NCBI RefSeq assembly: GCF_035195345.1 | Contig: NZ_CP136574.1 | Coordinates: forward strand, 1,479,871-1,543,870 | From: Flavobacterium sp. | GTDB taxonomy: Bacteria; Bacteroidota; Bacteroidia; Flavobacteriales; Flavobacteriaceae | Reading direction: 5' to 3' | Length of the DNA stretch: 64,000 nt | Shown: positions 49,988-57,978 of the stretch, piece by piece | Numbering within the stretch: the stretch's first letter is position 1 | How the letters are laid out: the number at the start of each line of letters is the position of its first letter | Notes under the pieces: model-generated | Seen by the model: the letters and a program-made list of their open reading frames with translations, nothing else | Told to the model about the DNA's origin: nothing | Databases searched by the model: none | Program-made: the position numbers and the translations under genes

Positions 49988-49999
49988 TTTCACCACAAT

Positions 50000-50041
50000 T
50001 TTGTCATTCCGAAGGAATCTCTTCGATTTCAGAGTGACAAA
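50000..50041. repeat. Short element with terminal inverted repeats after leuS
   Basis: A 42-bp element: TTTGTCA (50000-50006) and TGACAAA (50035-50041) are perfect inverted ends, enclosing TTCCGAAGGAA. It resembles the GTCATTCCGAAGGAATC words scattered through Bacteroidota genomes, as I remember them. The stretch 49988-50234 holds this element, a hairpin and a possible promoter, and no gene. Confidence 0.5.
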
Positions 50042-50058
50042 CTTTATGGATATTTTAA

Positions 50059-50107
50059 CCGCAGATTCGCAGATTGTTTTAAAATCAGCGAATCAGCAGT
50101 TTTTTTA
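50059..50107 (+). terminator. Octamer-repeat hairpin and T run after leuS
   Basis: CGCAGATT is repeated at 50060 and 50068; the opposite arm has AATCAGCG and AATCAGCA at 50083 and 50091. Arms pair through GATTCGC and GATT with a few mismatches, followed by seven T. It can end the leuS transcript and shows the same tandem-plus-inverted design as the other repeats. Confidence 0.6.
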
Positions 50108-50234
50108 TATTCCTTTGTAACATTTTTCAATTTTTGCGTATAAGAATAAAACCAAGATGTCAAAATGTCATTTTTGTATTTTGGCTTGTAATTTGATATA
50201 ATTTTAGTAACTTTAATTTTTAAAAAATATAGAT

Positions 50235-50924
50235 ATGTTTGACTTAGGTTCTATGATAATTGGAGGAGTTGTGATGTTGGTAAGTTGGTTGGTTTCAAAT
50301 CGCTTACAGTCTAAATTTGATTATTACTCAAAAGTGCATTTAAGAAATGGAATGAGTGGTGCTGAAATTGCTGAGAAAATGTTAGCAGATCACGGTATTC
50401 ATGATGTAAAAGTAATTTCTACTCCCGGAAGATTAACCGATCACTACAATCCTGCAGATAAAACAGTTAATTTATCCGAAGCAGTTTATAATCAAAGAAA
50501 TGCAGCAGCGGCAGCCGTAGCAGCTCACGAATGTGGTCATGCTGTGCAACACGCTCAAGCTTATAGTTGGTTAACAATGCGCTCTAAAATGGTGCCAATG
50601 GTTCAAATTTCATCATCTTTAGTGCAATGGGTGTTAATTGGTGGTATTTTAATGATTAATACTTTTCCATCTTTATTGTTAATTGGAATTATTTTATTTG
50701 CGGTAACCACTTTGTTTTCAATAGTTACACTTCCTGTAGAATATGATGCAAGTAACAGAGCTTTAGCTTGGTTAAAAAATAAAAACATGGTAAGCCAACA
50801 AGAATATGCTGGTGCTGAAGATTCATTAAAATGGGCGGCTCGTACATATTTAGTTGCAGCAATTGGTTCTATTGCCACTTTATTGTACTACGTAATGCGT
50901 TATGTTGGTGCAAGTAGAGATTAA
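50235..50924 (+). CDS. Membrane zinc metallopeptidase, YugP family
   Basis: A 229-residue inner-membrane protein of the YugP neutral zinc metallopeptidase family. It has a first span at residues about 5-22, the zinc motif HECGH (His98, Glu99, His102) in VAAHECGHAVQHAQAYSWL, three further spans (VLIGGILMINTFPSLLLIGIILFAVTTLFSIV) and the family segment LPVEYDASNRALAWL, which supplies a further zinc ligand. Upstream a one-mismatch -7 box (TAACTTTA, 50208-50215) has a TTG 19 bp before it. Ends in a terminator. Peptide substrate unknown. Confidence 0.88.
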   Translation: MFDLGSMIIGGVVMLVSWLVSNRLQSKFDYYSKVHLRNGMSGAEIAEKMLADHGIHDVKVISTPGRLTDHYNPADKTVNLSEAVYNQRNAAAAAVAAHECGHAVQHAQAYSWLTMRSKMVPMVQISSSLVQWVLIGGILMINTFPSLLLIGIILFAVTTLFSIVTLPVEYDASNRALAWLKNKNMVSQQEYAGAEDSLKWAARTYLVAAIGSIATLLYYVMRYVGASRD

Positions 50925-50945
50925 TTTCTAAAAATTATATAAAAC

Positions 50946-50982
50946 AAAATCCGTCAGATGCAAGTTTGACGGATTTTGTTTT
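50946..50982 (+). terminator. Rho-independent terminator after the metallopeptidase gene
   Basis: AAAATCCGTCA (50946-50956) pairs with TGACGGATTTT (50967-50977), 11 bp, followed by GTTTTT. Confidence 0.92.
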
Positions 50983-50983
50983 T

Positions 50984-51011
50984 GTACTTCCAACTTTGTA
51001 CTTCGTACCTA
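50984..51011. repeat. Heptamer array at the lrp 3' end (GTACTTC type)
   Basis: GTACTTC at 50984, CAACTTT at 50991, GTACTTC at 50998 and GTACCTA at 51005 make four units with an exact 7-nt period. The last unit contains the lrp stop codon (51009-51011). Confidence 0.68.
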
Positions 51012-51479
51012 CAATTGAATTTGTCTTTCTATTTGCTGTTCCAACGAAATGTATGTTTCCGTTCTTGAAACTCCATCAATGGGTTGAATTTTTTTATTGA
51101 GCAATTGCATCAAATGTTCGTTATCTCTACAAATGATTTTGATTAAAATACTCCAATTTCCTGTCGTATAATGGCATTCTAATACTTCAGGAATTTTCTT
51201 CAATTCTTTTACCACTTCGGAATTACTCGATGCTTTTTCTAAATAAATTCCAATGAAAGCCATTGTGCTGTAACCTAAAACTTTTGTGTCAACCACAAAT
51301 TTTGAACCCGAAATTACACCTGAGTTTTCTAATTTCCGTAACCGTTGATGAATAGCAGCTCCTGAAATCCCAATTTTATTGGCGATTTGTAAGATAGGTT
51401 TTCGTGCGTCGTCCATTAAATCGCGAAGGATCTCTTTGTCGATTCCATCGATTTCAATTTGTAAGTGATTTATCTTCAT
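51009..51479 (-). CDS. Lrp/AsnC family transcriptional regulator
   Basis: Feast/famine-type DNA-binding protein, 156 residues. The N-terminal helix-turn-helix (LRDLMDDARKPILQIANKIGISGAAIHQRLRKLENSGVI) is followed by the RAM ligand-binding domain (MAFIGIYLEKASSNSEVVKELKKIPEVLECHYTTGNWSILIKI and LNKKIQPIDGVSRTETYISLEQQ). The start is ATG 51479; TTG 51485 is not needed. It lies 103 bp downstream of the saccharopine-dehydrogenase-like gene on the same strand, with a terminator between, and may regulate it by sensing lysine or another amino acid. Confidence 0.92.
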   Translation of the reverse strand: MKINHLQIEIDGIDKEILRDLMDDARKPILQIANKIGISGAAIHQRLRKLENSGVISGSKFVVDTKVLGYSTMAFIGIYLEKASSNSEVVKELKKIPEVLECHYTTGNWSILIKIICRDNEHLMQLLNKKIQPIDGVSRTETYISLEQQIERQIQL

Positions 51480-51527
51480 TTTCAATTGATTTGAAAGTAA
51501 AAATACAAAATCGATTTCAAATTATAT

Positions 51528-51561
51528 AAAAAAATCCGAAACCAATTACAATTTCGGATTT
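51528..51561 (-). terminator. Rho-independent terminator after the saccharopine-dehydrogenase-like gene
   Basis: AAATCCGAAA (51532-51541) pairs with TTTCGGATTT (51552-51561); on the minus strand it is followed by a run of seven T. Confidence 0.9.
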
Positions 51562-51582
51562 ATATAAATATTGAATGAATGA

Positions 51583-52953
51583 TTAATTTTTTACATTTAA
51601 TGGATTATAACCCAAATAAGGAACTTCCATTTCGTTAAAAATTACGCCATAACTTTCCAATTCTTTTAATATTGGAGTATATACTTCTTTTGTAATAGGT
51701 AATTGAACGCCAGGAGTTGTAATTTCTTTGTTTAAAATTTTTAATGTTGCAATAGCCACAGGTAAACCAACAGTTTTTGCCATTGCTGTGTAGGTTTGAT
51801 CATCGCCAATACAAACCATTGTAGAATCAATTTGTTTATTTTCTCCATTTAATTCGTAACCAAATTTATGATACATTACAATCATATCTTTATCATTTGG
51901 TTGTAATGCCCATTTTTCAGCTAATATTTTTTCTAAAATTTGTGCAGGAGTGGCTTTTACTAATTCTACTTTTTTATCGGGATTAAATAAATCTAATTCT
52001 ACTAATTTATCCCAAATAACATCATCTTGATCTATTTTTTGAATAGCTCTTAACTTAATTTCTACAGTATCTGTTGGATGATAAGGTAAAAAGGAATTCG
52101 TAAATTCGCGATAAGACATTTCTTCTGAATTATCAATTATATAGGAATCATCAGTCATTCCAAGTTGTACTAAAATGTCCCAAGCTCTTGAATATCCTAC
52201 TCTTCTGATTGTTCCACGATAACAAGTCAATGCATCGTCTAAGCCATAAACACTTCTATATTTTAACGAATCTCTATTGGCGTAGGCTTCAAATCTTCCG
52301 TAGTCTTTTACTTCTAAAAATTCAGTTCTTCTGAATAATTTTGAATAGGGAATGTATTTGTAATTTCCTTCTTGTATAAATTTTGCTGCACCACCTTGAC
52401 CGGCTAATACAACATTTCTTGGATTCCAGGTAAATTTATAATTCCACAAGTTGGTATCACTTTCTGGGGCAACTAAACCACCACAAAATGATTCAAATAA
52501 AATGATATTTCCACCTTTTTCACGAATTTCATCTAAGACTTTCATTGCACTCATGTGATCAATACCTGGGTCAAGTCCAATTTCATTCATGAAAACCAAA
52601 CCATTTTCTTTAGCAGCAGCATCTAATTCTTGCATTGCGGGACTAATGTAAGATGCAGTTACCATGTGTTTTTTGTAGGTAATACAATCTTTAGCAACTT
52701 CTAAATGCAAATGAGCTGGAAGCATAGATACTACAATGTCAGCTTTTTGAATTTCAGCTTTTCGTTGGGCTTCATTAAAAATGTCAAAGCATATTGCCGT
52801 TGCATTTTTATTATTATTAGTTTTTTGTTTAGCTAGTTCTTCTGATAAATCACCAATAGTAACATGAAGGTTTTCTTTTTCCGAATTTTCTAAAAGGTAT
52901 TTTATGAGCGATGAAGCAGATCTTCCTGCTCCAATAACTAAAATATGTCTCAT
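51583..52953 (-). CDS. Saccharopine dehydrogenase family protein
   Basis: A 456-residue cytosolic NAD(P)-dependent oxidoreductase. The N-terminal Rossmann motif VIGAGRSASSLIKYLLEN is followed by VTIGDLSEELAKQK, DIVVSMLPAHLHLEVAKDCI, ASYISPAMQELDAAAKENGLVFMNEIGLDPGIDHMSAM and the C-terminal domain with ESFCGGLVAPESDTNLWNYKFTWNPRNVVLAGQGGAAKFI. This fits saccharopine reductase/dehydrogenase (lysine breakdown or the aminoadipate route). An Lrp-type regulator lies next to it, and the glutaryl-CoA dehydrogenase-like enzyme at 3285 could serve the same pathway. Exact direction of catalysis is not provable. Confidence 0.87.
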   Translation of the reverse strand: MRHILVIGAGRSASSLIKYLLENSEKENLHVTIGDLSEELAKQKTNNNKNATAICFDIFNEAQRKAEIQKADIVVSMLPAHLHLEVAKDCITYKKHMVTASYISPAMQELDAAAKENGLVFMNEIGLDPGIDHMSAMKVLDEIREKGGNIILFESFCGGLVAPESDTNLWNYKFTWNPRNVVLAGQGGAAKFIQEGNYKYIPYSKLFRRTEFLEVKDYGRFEAYANRDSLKYRSVYGLDDALTCYRGTIRRVGYSRAWDILVQLGMTDDSYIIDNSEEMSYREFTNSFLPYHPTDTVEIKLRAIQKIDQDDVIWDKLVELDLFNPDKKVELVKATPAQILEKILAEKWALQPNDKDMIVMYHKFGYELNGENKQIDSTMVCIGDDQTYTAMAKTVGLPVAIATLKILNKEITTPGVQLPITKEVYTPILKELESYGVIFNEMEVPYLGYNPLNVKN

Positions 52954-53053
52954 CTTTTGAAGTATTGTAAAATATCACACGAAGATAGTAAAATGTTATA
53001 TTTATAAAAATTAATTCTTTATTTATGTCATAATTTAACATAAAAAGATTTGT

Positions 53054-53061
53054 TATCTTTG
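53054..53061 (+). promoter_or_regulatory. -7 box for the DUF423 gene
   Basis: TATCTTTG followed by GTCTC, exact TAnnTTTG match, 17 bp before the ATG. Confidence 0.5.
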
Positions 53062-53078
53062 GTCTCAATTTTATCAAA

Positions 53079-53465
53079 ATGGACAAAAAAATTCTTTTAG
53101 GTGCTGCTTTTTTAGGTATTACAGCAATCATTTTAGGTGCTTTTGGAGCGCATGCTTTAAAAAAAGTGCTTTCTGTAGAGCAATTACAGTCTTTTGAAGT
53201 GGGTGTTCGTTATCAAATGTATCATGCGTTGTTCTTATTGTTTATTGGTGTTTTTGCTTTTTTAAATGAAAAGGAACGTTTGTTGATTTTTTGGTTAACA
53301 ATTTTAGGAGTGCTGTTTTTTTCAGGTTCAATTTATTTATTGGCTACAAATGGTATTACAAATTTAAAGACTAAATTTTTAGGACCAGTTACTCCTGTAG
53401 GTGGTTTTCTGCTAATATTGGCTTGGGGTTATCTTTTTTGTGTGATTTTAAGTAAAAAACAATAA
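53079..53465 (+). CDS. DUF423 integral membrane protein
   Basis: A 128-residue protein with about four membrane spans. DUF423 segments are plain: GAAFLGITAIILGAFGAHALKK at the start, VGVRYQMYHALFLLFIGVFAFL, GVLFFSGSIYLLATNG and PVTPVGGFLLILAWGYLFCVIL. The family occurs in most bacteria and has no established function. It precedes pckA by 69 bp, but pckA has its own -7 box. Confidence 0.92.
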   Translation: MDKKILLGAAFLGITAIILGAFGAHALKKVLSVEQLQSFEVGVRYQMYHALFLLFIGVFAFLNEKERLLIFWLTILGVLFFSGSIYLLATNGITNLKTKFLGPVTPVGGFLLILAWGYLFCVILSKKQ

Positions 53466-53493
53466 TTTAAAACGCTATCTGAAATTAAATTTA

Positions 53494-53501
53494 TAATTTT
53501 G
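53494..53501 (+). promoter_or_regulatory. -7 box for pckA
   Basis: TAATTTTG followed by GCAC-like CACTTT, exact TAnnTTTG match. It covers an in-frame TTG at 53499, so ATG 53535 is used as the start. Confidence 0.5.
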
Positions 53502-53534
53502 CACTTTATTAAAACACAACGTAACAAACTAATT

Positions 53535-55160
53535 ATGGATACTAATAATCAAATTACGAAATCGATTTCGTTAGAAAAATACGGAATTTTTGATGTGTCA
53601 GAAATAATCTACAATCCTTCCTATGAGTTTTTATATAATGAGGAATTAAATACCGCATTAGAAGGTTTTGAAAAAGGACAGCTATCAGAACTTGGAGCAA
53701 TTAATGTAATGACAGGTGAATTTACAGGTCGTTCTCCTAAAGATAAATACATTGTTAAAGATAGTGTTACAGAAAATACAATTTGGTGGAATTCGGATAA
53801 AGCTGCAAATGATAACAAGCCAATCTCACAAGACACTTGGAATGCTTTAAAAGAAACTACAGTTAAGCAATTATCAAATAAAAAATTATACGTTGTTGAC
53901 GCTTTTTGTGGTGCAAACGAAAACACAAGATTGAAAGTTCGTTTCATCATGGAAGTTGCATGGCAAGCACACTTTGTGAAAAACATGTTTATTCGTCCAA
54001 CAGATGCAGAAATAGAAAACTTTGGTGAGCCAGATTTCATCGTAATGAATGGTTCTAAAACAAGTTTCAAAGATTTTGCAGCTCATGGATTAAATTCTGA
54101 AGTATATGTGGCGTTCAACTTAACAGAAAAAATCCAATTAATTGGAGGAACTTGGTACGGTGGAGAAATGAAAAAAGGATTGTTCTCTATGATGAACTAT
54201 TACTTACCATTACAAGGAATTGCTTCTATGCACTGTTCGGCTAACAAAGGAAAAGATGGCGATGTTGCTGTATTTTTCGGATTATCTGGAACAGGAAAAA
54301 CTACTTTATCTACTGACCCAAAACGTGAATTAATCGGAGACGACGAACATGGTTGGGATAATGATGGAGTTTTCAACTTTGAAGGTGGATGTTACGCTAA
54401 AACTATCGATTTAAGTGCAGCAAACGAACCGGATATTTTCGGAGCTATCAAAAGAGATGCGCTATTAGAAAACGTAACTGTTGATGCTAACGGAAAAATT
54501 GATTTTAAAGATGGTTCAGTAACACAAAACACGCGTGTTTCTTACCCAATAAACCATATTGAAAATATTGTAAGACCAGTTTCTAAAGCAGGTCACGCTA
54601 CGAAAGTTATTTTCTTAACAGCTGATGCATTCGGAGTAATGCCCCCTGTTTCTAAATTAACACCAGATCAAACTAAATATTACTTCTTATCTGGATTTAC
54701 TGCTAAATTAGCAGGAACTGAAAGAGGAGTAACACAACCTGAACCAACATTCTCTGCTTGTTTCGGAAAAGCGTTCTTATCTTTACACCCGACAAAATAT
54801 GGGGAAGAATTAGTTAAGAAAATGGAGCAACACAATGCTACTGCTTATATGGTAAACACAGGTTGGAACGGAACAGGAAAACGTATTTCAATTAAAGATA
54901 CGAGAGCTATTATTGATGCTATTTTAGATGGTTCAATTGAGAAAGCAGAAACTAAGATAGTACCAACATTTAATTTTGCAGTTCCAACAGCATTACCAAA
55001 TGTAGACACGAATATTTTAGATCCAAGAAACACCTATGCTAATGCTGCTGAATGGCAAACAAAAGCAGAAGATTTGGCTTCAAGATTTATCAAAAACTTT
55101 GTTCAATATACGGATAACGAAGAAGGAAAATCATTAGTAGCGGCTGGTCCTCAGTTGTAA
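53535..55160 (+). CDS. pckA: Phosphoenolpyruvate carboxykinase (ATP)
   Basis: First step of gluconeogenesis: oxaloacetate plus ATP to phosphoenolpyruvate, ADP and CO2. The 541-residue protein shows GEFTGRSPKDKYIV, DAFCGANENTRLKVR, the PEPCK-ATP signature LIGDDEHGWDNDGVFNFEGGCYAK and the kinase P-loop FGLSGTGKTTLSTD, plus the end LPGNAG-like TRAIIDAILDGSIEKAE. Start at ATG 53535 (MDTNNQITKSISLEKYGI). Own promoter and strong terminator, so monocistronic. Confident. Confidence 0.97.
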   Translation: MDTNNQITKSISLEKYGIFDVSEIIYNPSYEFLYNEELNTALEGFEKGQLSELGAINVMTGEFTGRSPKDKYIVKDSVTENTIWWNSDKAANDNKPISQDTWNALKETTVKQLSNKKLYVVDAFCGANENTRLKVRFIMEVAWQAHFVKNMFIRPTDAEIENFGEPDFIVMNGSKTSFKDFAAHGLNSEVYVAFNLTEKIQLIGGTWYGGEMKKGLFSMMNYYLPLQGIASMHCSANKGKDGDVAVFFGLSGTGKTTLSTDPKRELIGDDEHGWDNDGVFNFEGGCYAKTIDLSAANEPDIFGAIKRDALLENVTVDANGKIDFKDGSVTQNTRVSYPINHIENIVRPVSKAGHATKVIFLTADAFGVMPPVSKLTPDQTKYYFLSGFTAKLAGTERGVTQPEPTFSACFGKAFLSLHPTKYGEELVKKMEQHNATAYMVNTGWNGTGKRISIKDTRAIIDAILDGSIEKAETKIVPTFNFAVPTALPNVDTNILDPRNTYANAAEWQTKAEDLASRFIKNFVQYTDNEEGKSLVAAGPQL

Positions 55161-55216
55161 TTTATAAGCTTTATATAAGTTATCCTAAAATGATGACTAA
55201 ATAAATTAACATAGTT

Positions 55217-55252
55217 AAATCGTAACAGAATAATTCTGTTACGATTTTTTTT
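55217..55252 (+). terminator. Rho-independent terminator after pckA
   Basis: AAATCGTAACAGAA (55217-55230) pairs with TTCTGTTACGATTT (55234-55247), 14 bp around a 3-nt loop, followed by eight T. Part of the 464-bp gap 55161-55624. Confidence 0.95.
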
Positions 55253-55383
55253 AAATTTTATAATTGTTTCTTATTTACATACTTTGTTTGGAGTTATATT
55301 TTTTTAAACTGTTATTGAAAATCTAACATAAAAAAATAGCTAATTTATCTTGATAGTCAAATTAATCCGTTTGAAATATTATT

Positions 55384-55515
55384 TTAAAAAAATTGTGTCA
55401 TATATTGACTACTAGATTTAGTAAAAAACCCTTGTTCTAATTTATCTAATTCACTTAAAAATCTATCGTATAGTTCAACTATAAGTTTATAATAATCTTT
55501 AATTTTAAAGTTTTC
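55384..55515 (-). pseudogene. Possible gene remnant without a start codon
   Basis: In the 464-bp gap after pckA the minus strand holds a 43-codon open stretch with protein-like composition (ends SSSQYMTQFF; earlier YYKLIVELYDRFLSELDKLE, amphipathic-helix-like). It opens right after an in-frame stop at 55516 and has no ATG, GTG or TTG near its front. Recognised as no known family. It may be the C-terminal remnant of a decayed gene or chance. Apart from this piece and the two terminators, the gap is AT-rich sequence in which I see nothing else. Confidence 0.3.
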
Positions 55516-55562
55516 TTATCCTTGTAATATTTAGTCACCTTTTTTCAGGACAAGACACAAAC

Positions 55563-55592
55563 AAAAAAAGTCCCGATATCATCGGGACTTTT
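55563..55592 (-). terminator. Rho-independent terminator after the cold-shock gene
   Basis: AAAAGTCCCGAT (55566-55577) pairs with ATCGGGACTTTT (55581-55592) around ATC, followed on the minus strand by a T run. The same stem recurs at 59511-59541. Confidence 0.92.
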
Positions 55593-55624
55593 AATCTTTC
55601 TAGGTAATCAAAAAATAATATATA

Positions 55625-55825
55625 TTAGTCTTCGATAACTACTACTTGAGCAGCTACTTTACCTTTTCTTCCTTCTTCTTCTTCGTAACTAACTGCATCA
55701 CCTTCATTAAGAGATTCAACTCTCATTCCGCTTGCGTGTACGAAAATGTCTTTTCCTGTTTCATCATCTGTAATAAAACCGTAACCTTTTGATTCATTGA
55801 AGAATTTAACTTTGCCTGTGCGCAT
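55625..55825 (-). CDS. Cold-shock domain protein (CspA family)
   Basis: A 66-residue single-stranded nucleic-acid-binding protein. The OB-fold has RNP1 KGYGFI and RNP2 DIFVHAS in GKVKFFNESKGYGFITDDETGKDIFVHAS, then the second half with VSYEEEEGRKGKVAAQVVVIED. Acts as an RNA chaperone in cold-shock or general growth. It is monocistronic with a strong terminator. The preceding gene (55910) is on the same strand but 84 bp away. Confidence 0.95.
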   Translation of the reverse strand: MRTGKVKFFNESKGYGFITDDETGKDIFVHASGMRVESLNEGDAVSYEEEEGRKGKVAAQVVVIED

Positions 55826-55909
55826 TTGTGTAATATAAAAAAATTAATAATACTTCAAAGATATACTTATTTACGACACGAACAAGAAAAAGTTAAAAAT
55901 ATTTCAAAT

Positions 55910-56140
55910 TTATTGATTATCAGTGTCTTTCTTTTCTTTTAAATCAAAATTTAGCATACGTTCACGTACTTCTTTATTCTTAAATCTTGAATATAAAAAC
56001 AAAGGAATAAGCAAAAAGGCTATTAAAAGGACTCCAATTCCAATCCATTTATCACCATTTAACCCATTATTTTTTTGTAAATACCCAAAAGTAATAAGGC
56101 TTGCAATGATAATGATAAGTCCAATTAGAATTTTCTTCAT
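55910..56140 (-). CDS. Small two-span membrane protein downstream of aspS
   Basis: A 76-residue hypothetical protein with two membrane spans (KILIGLIIIIASLITFGYL and WIGIGVLLIAFLLIPLFLYSRF) and a charged C-terminal tail (KNKEVRERMLNFDLKEKKDTDNQ). I recognise no family. It starts two bases after the aspS stop and is surely on the same transcript. The composition is typical of the host, with nothing suggesting transfer. Confidence 0.7.
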   Translation of the reverse strand: MKKILIGLIIIIASLITFGYLQKNNGLNGDKWIGIGVLLIAFLLIPLFLYSRFKNKEVRERMLNFDLKEKKDTDNQ

Positions 56141-56142
56141 TA

Positions 56143-57888
56143 TTATCTTAATTTAATATGTAATTCTTGTAATTGCGCTTCATCAATTGTTGAAGGAGCA
56201 TCAATCATCACATCTCTTCCCGAGTTGTTTTTTGGGAATGCAATAAAATCACGAATCGTTTCTTGTCCGCCTAAAATAGAAACTAATCGATCCAATCCGA
56301 AAGCTAAACCTCCGTGTGGTGGCGCTCCAAATTCAAAAGCATTCATTAAAAATCCGAATTGCGCTAAAGCTTCTTCTTTACTAAAACCTAATAAATCAAA
56401 CATTCTACTTTGTAAGTCTCTGTCGTGAATTCGAATAGAACCTCCACCTATTTCGTTTCCGTTTAATACCATATCATAGGCATTGGCACGAACTTTTCCT
56501 GGTTCAGTTTCAATTAATGCCATGTCTTCTGGTTTTGGAGAGGTAAATGGATGATGCATTGCGTGGTATCTTCCACTTTCTTCGTCCCATTCTAATAATG
56601 GAAAATCTACTACCCATAATGGTGCAAATTCATCTGATTTTCTCAAGCCTAAACGAGTAGCTACTTCCATACGAAGTGCCGATAATTGTGTTCTAACTTT
56701 ATTTGCATTACCCGATAAGATTAAGATTAAATCTCCCGGTTTTGCATTGGTAATTTCAGCCCATTTTTTCAAATCTTCTTGATCGTAGAATTTATCTACT
56801 GATGATTTGAATGAACCATCTTCTTCACATTTTACATAAACCATTCCTAATGCTCCAACTTGAGGACGTTTTACCCAATCAATTAAAGCATCAATTTCTT
56901 TTCTAGTGTAATTTGCACAGCCTGGTGCTGCGATTCCAACAACTAATTCAGCTGAATTAAATACTGGAAAATCTTTATGTTGAGCTACAGCATTTAACTC
57001 CCCGAATTTCATTTCAAAACGAATATCTGGTTTGTCATTACCGTAAGTTTTCATGGCATAATCGTAGGTAATTCTTGGGAATTTATCTACTTCAATTCCT
57101 TTGATTTCTTTTAGTAAATGACGCGTTAAGCCTTCGAACATATCTAAAATATCTTCTTGCTCTACGAATGCCATTTCGCAGTCGATTTGTGTGAATTCTG
57201 GTTGACGGTCAGCACGTAAATCTTCGTCACGGAAACATTTCACAATTTGGAAATATTTGTCCATTCCACCTACCATCAATAATTGTTTAAACGTTTGTGG
57301 CGATTGTGGAAGTGCATAAAACTGCCCTTCATTCATTCTACTTGGCACTACGAAATCACGCGCACCTTCTGGAGTAGATTTAATTAAATAAGGCGTTTCC
57401 ACATCACAAAAACCTTGGTCAGATAGATATTTTCTAACTTCCATGGATACTTTGTGACGGAATAATAAATTATTTTTAACCGGATTTCTTCTGATATCTA
57501 AATAACGATATTTCATACGAATATCTTCACCACCATCCGTTTCATCTTCAATCGTAAAAGGTGGCAATTGTGCTTCGTTTAAAATAGTTAATTCGGTAAC
57601 TAAAATTTCAACGTCACCAGTTGCCATATTTGGATTTTTAGAAACACGTTCTATAACCGTTCCTTTGATTTGGATTACAAATTCTCTTCCTAAAGATTTT
57701 GCTTTTTCAATAACTGCTTTGTCAGTTCTTTGTTCATCAAAGATTAATTGCGTGATACCATAACGGTCACGTAAATCAACCCAAATCATAAATCCTTTAT
57801 CTCTCGATTTTTGAACCCAACCTGCAAGGGTAACTTCTGTATTGATGTGTGAAGCGTTTAATTCGCCACAGTTATGACTTCTGTACAT
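56143..57888 (-). CDS. aspS: Aspartyl-tRNA synthetase
   Basis: Class II enzyme charging tRNA-Asp, bacterial type of 581 residues. It has the N-terminal OB-fold (GWVQKSRDKGFMIWVDLRDRYGITQLIFD), motif 2 (FQIVKCFRDEDLRADRQPEFTQIDCEM), the GAD insertion domain (about residues 290-410) and motif 3 (GAPPHGGLAFGLDRLVSILGG). The C-terminus has IRDFIAFPKNNSGRDVMIDAPS. A TACATTTG -7 box lies 17 bp upstream, and a small membrane-protein gene follows. Confident. Confidence 0.97.
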   Translation of the reverse strand: MYRSHNCGELNASHINTEVTLAGWVQKSRDKGFMIWVDLRDRYGITQLIFDEQRTDKAVIEKAKSLGREFVIQIKGTVIERVSKNPNMATGDVEILVTELTILNEAQLPPFTIEDETDGGEDIRMKYRYLDIRRNPVKNNLLFRHKVSMEVRKYLSDQGFCDVETPYLIKSTPEGARDFVVPSRMNEGQFYALPQSPQTFKQLLMVGGMDKYFQIVKCFRDEDLRADRQPEFTQIDCEMAFVEQEDILDMFEGLTRHLLKEIKGIEVDKFPRITYDYAMKTYGNDKPDIRFEMKFGELNAVAQHKDFPVFNSAELVVGIAAPGCANYTRKEIDALIDWVKRPQVGALGMVYVKCEEDGSFKSSVDKFYDQEDLKKWAEITNAKPGDLILILSGNANKVRTQLSALRMEVATRLGLRKSDEFAPLWVVDFPLLEWDEESGRYHAMHHPFTSPKPEDMALIETEPGKVRANAYDMVLNGNEIGGGSIRIHDRDLQSRMFDLLGFSKEEALAQFGFLMNAFEFGAPPHGGLAFGLDRLVSILGGQETIRDFIAFPKNNSGRDVMIDAPSTIDEAQLQELHIKLR

Positions 57889-57904
57889 TTCTAAAAATTT
57901 TATG

Positions 57905-57912
57905 CAAATGTA
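57905..57912 (-). promoter_or_regulatory. -7 box for aspS
   Basis: TACATTTG followed by GCATAA on the minus strand, exact TAnnTTTG match, 17 bp before the aspS start. Confidence 0.5.
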
Positions 57913-57978
57913 ATAACAAATATTAATTTTATTCGTTTAATTTTAATAGATTTGATTCAATAAATAACACTTTTAAAC

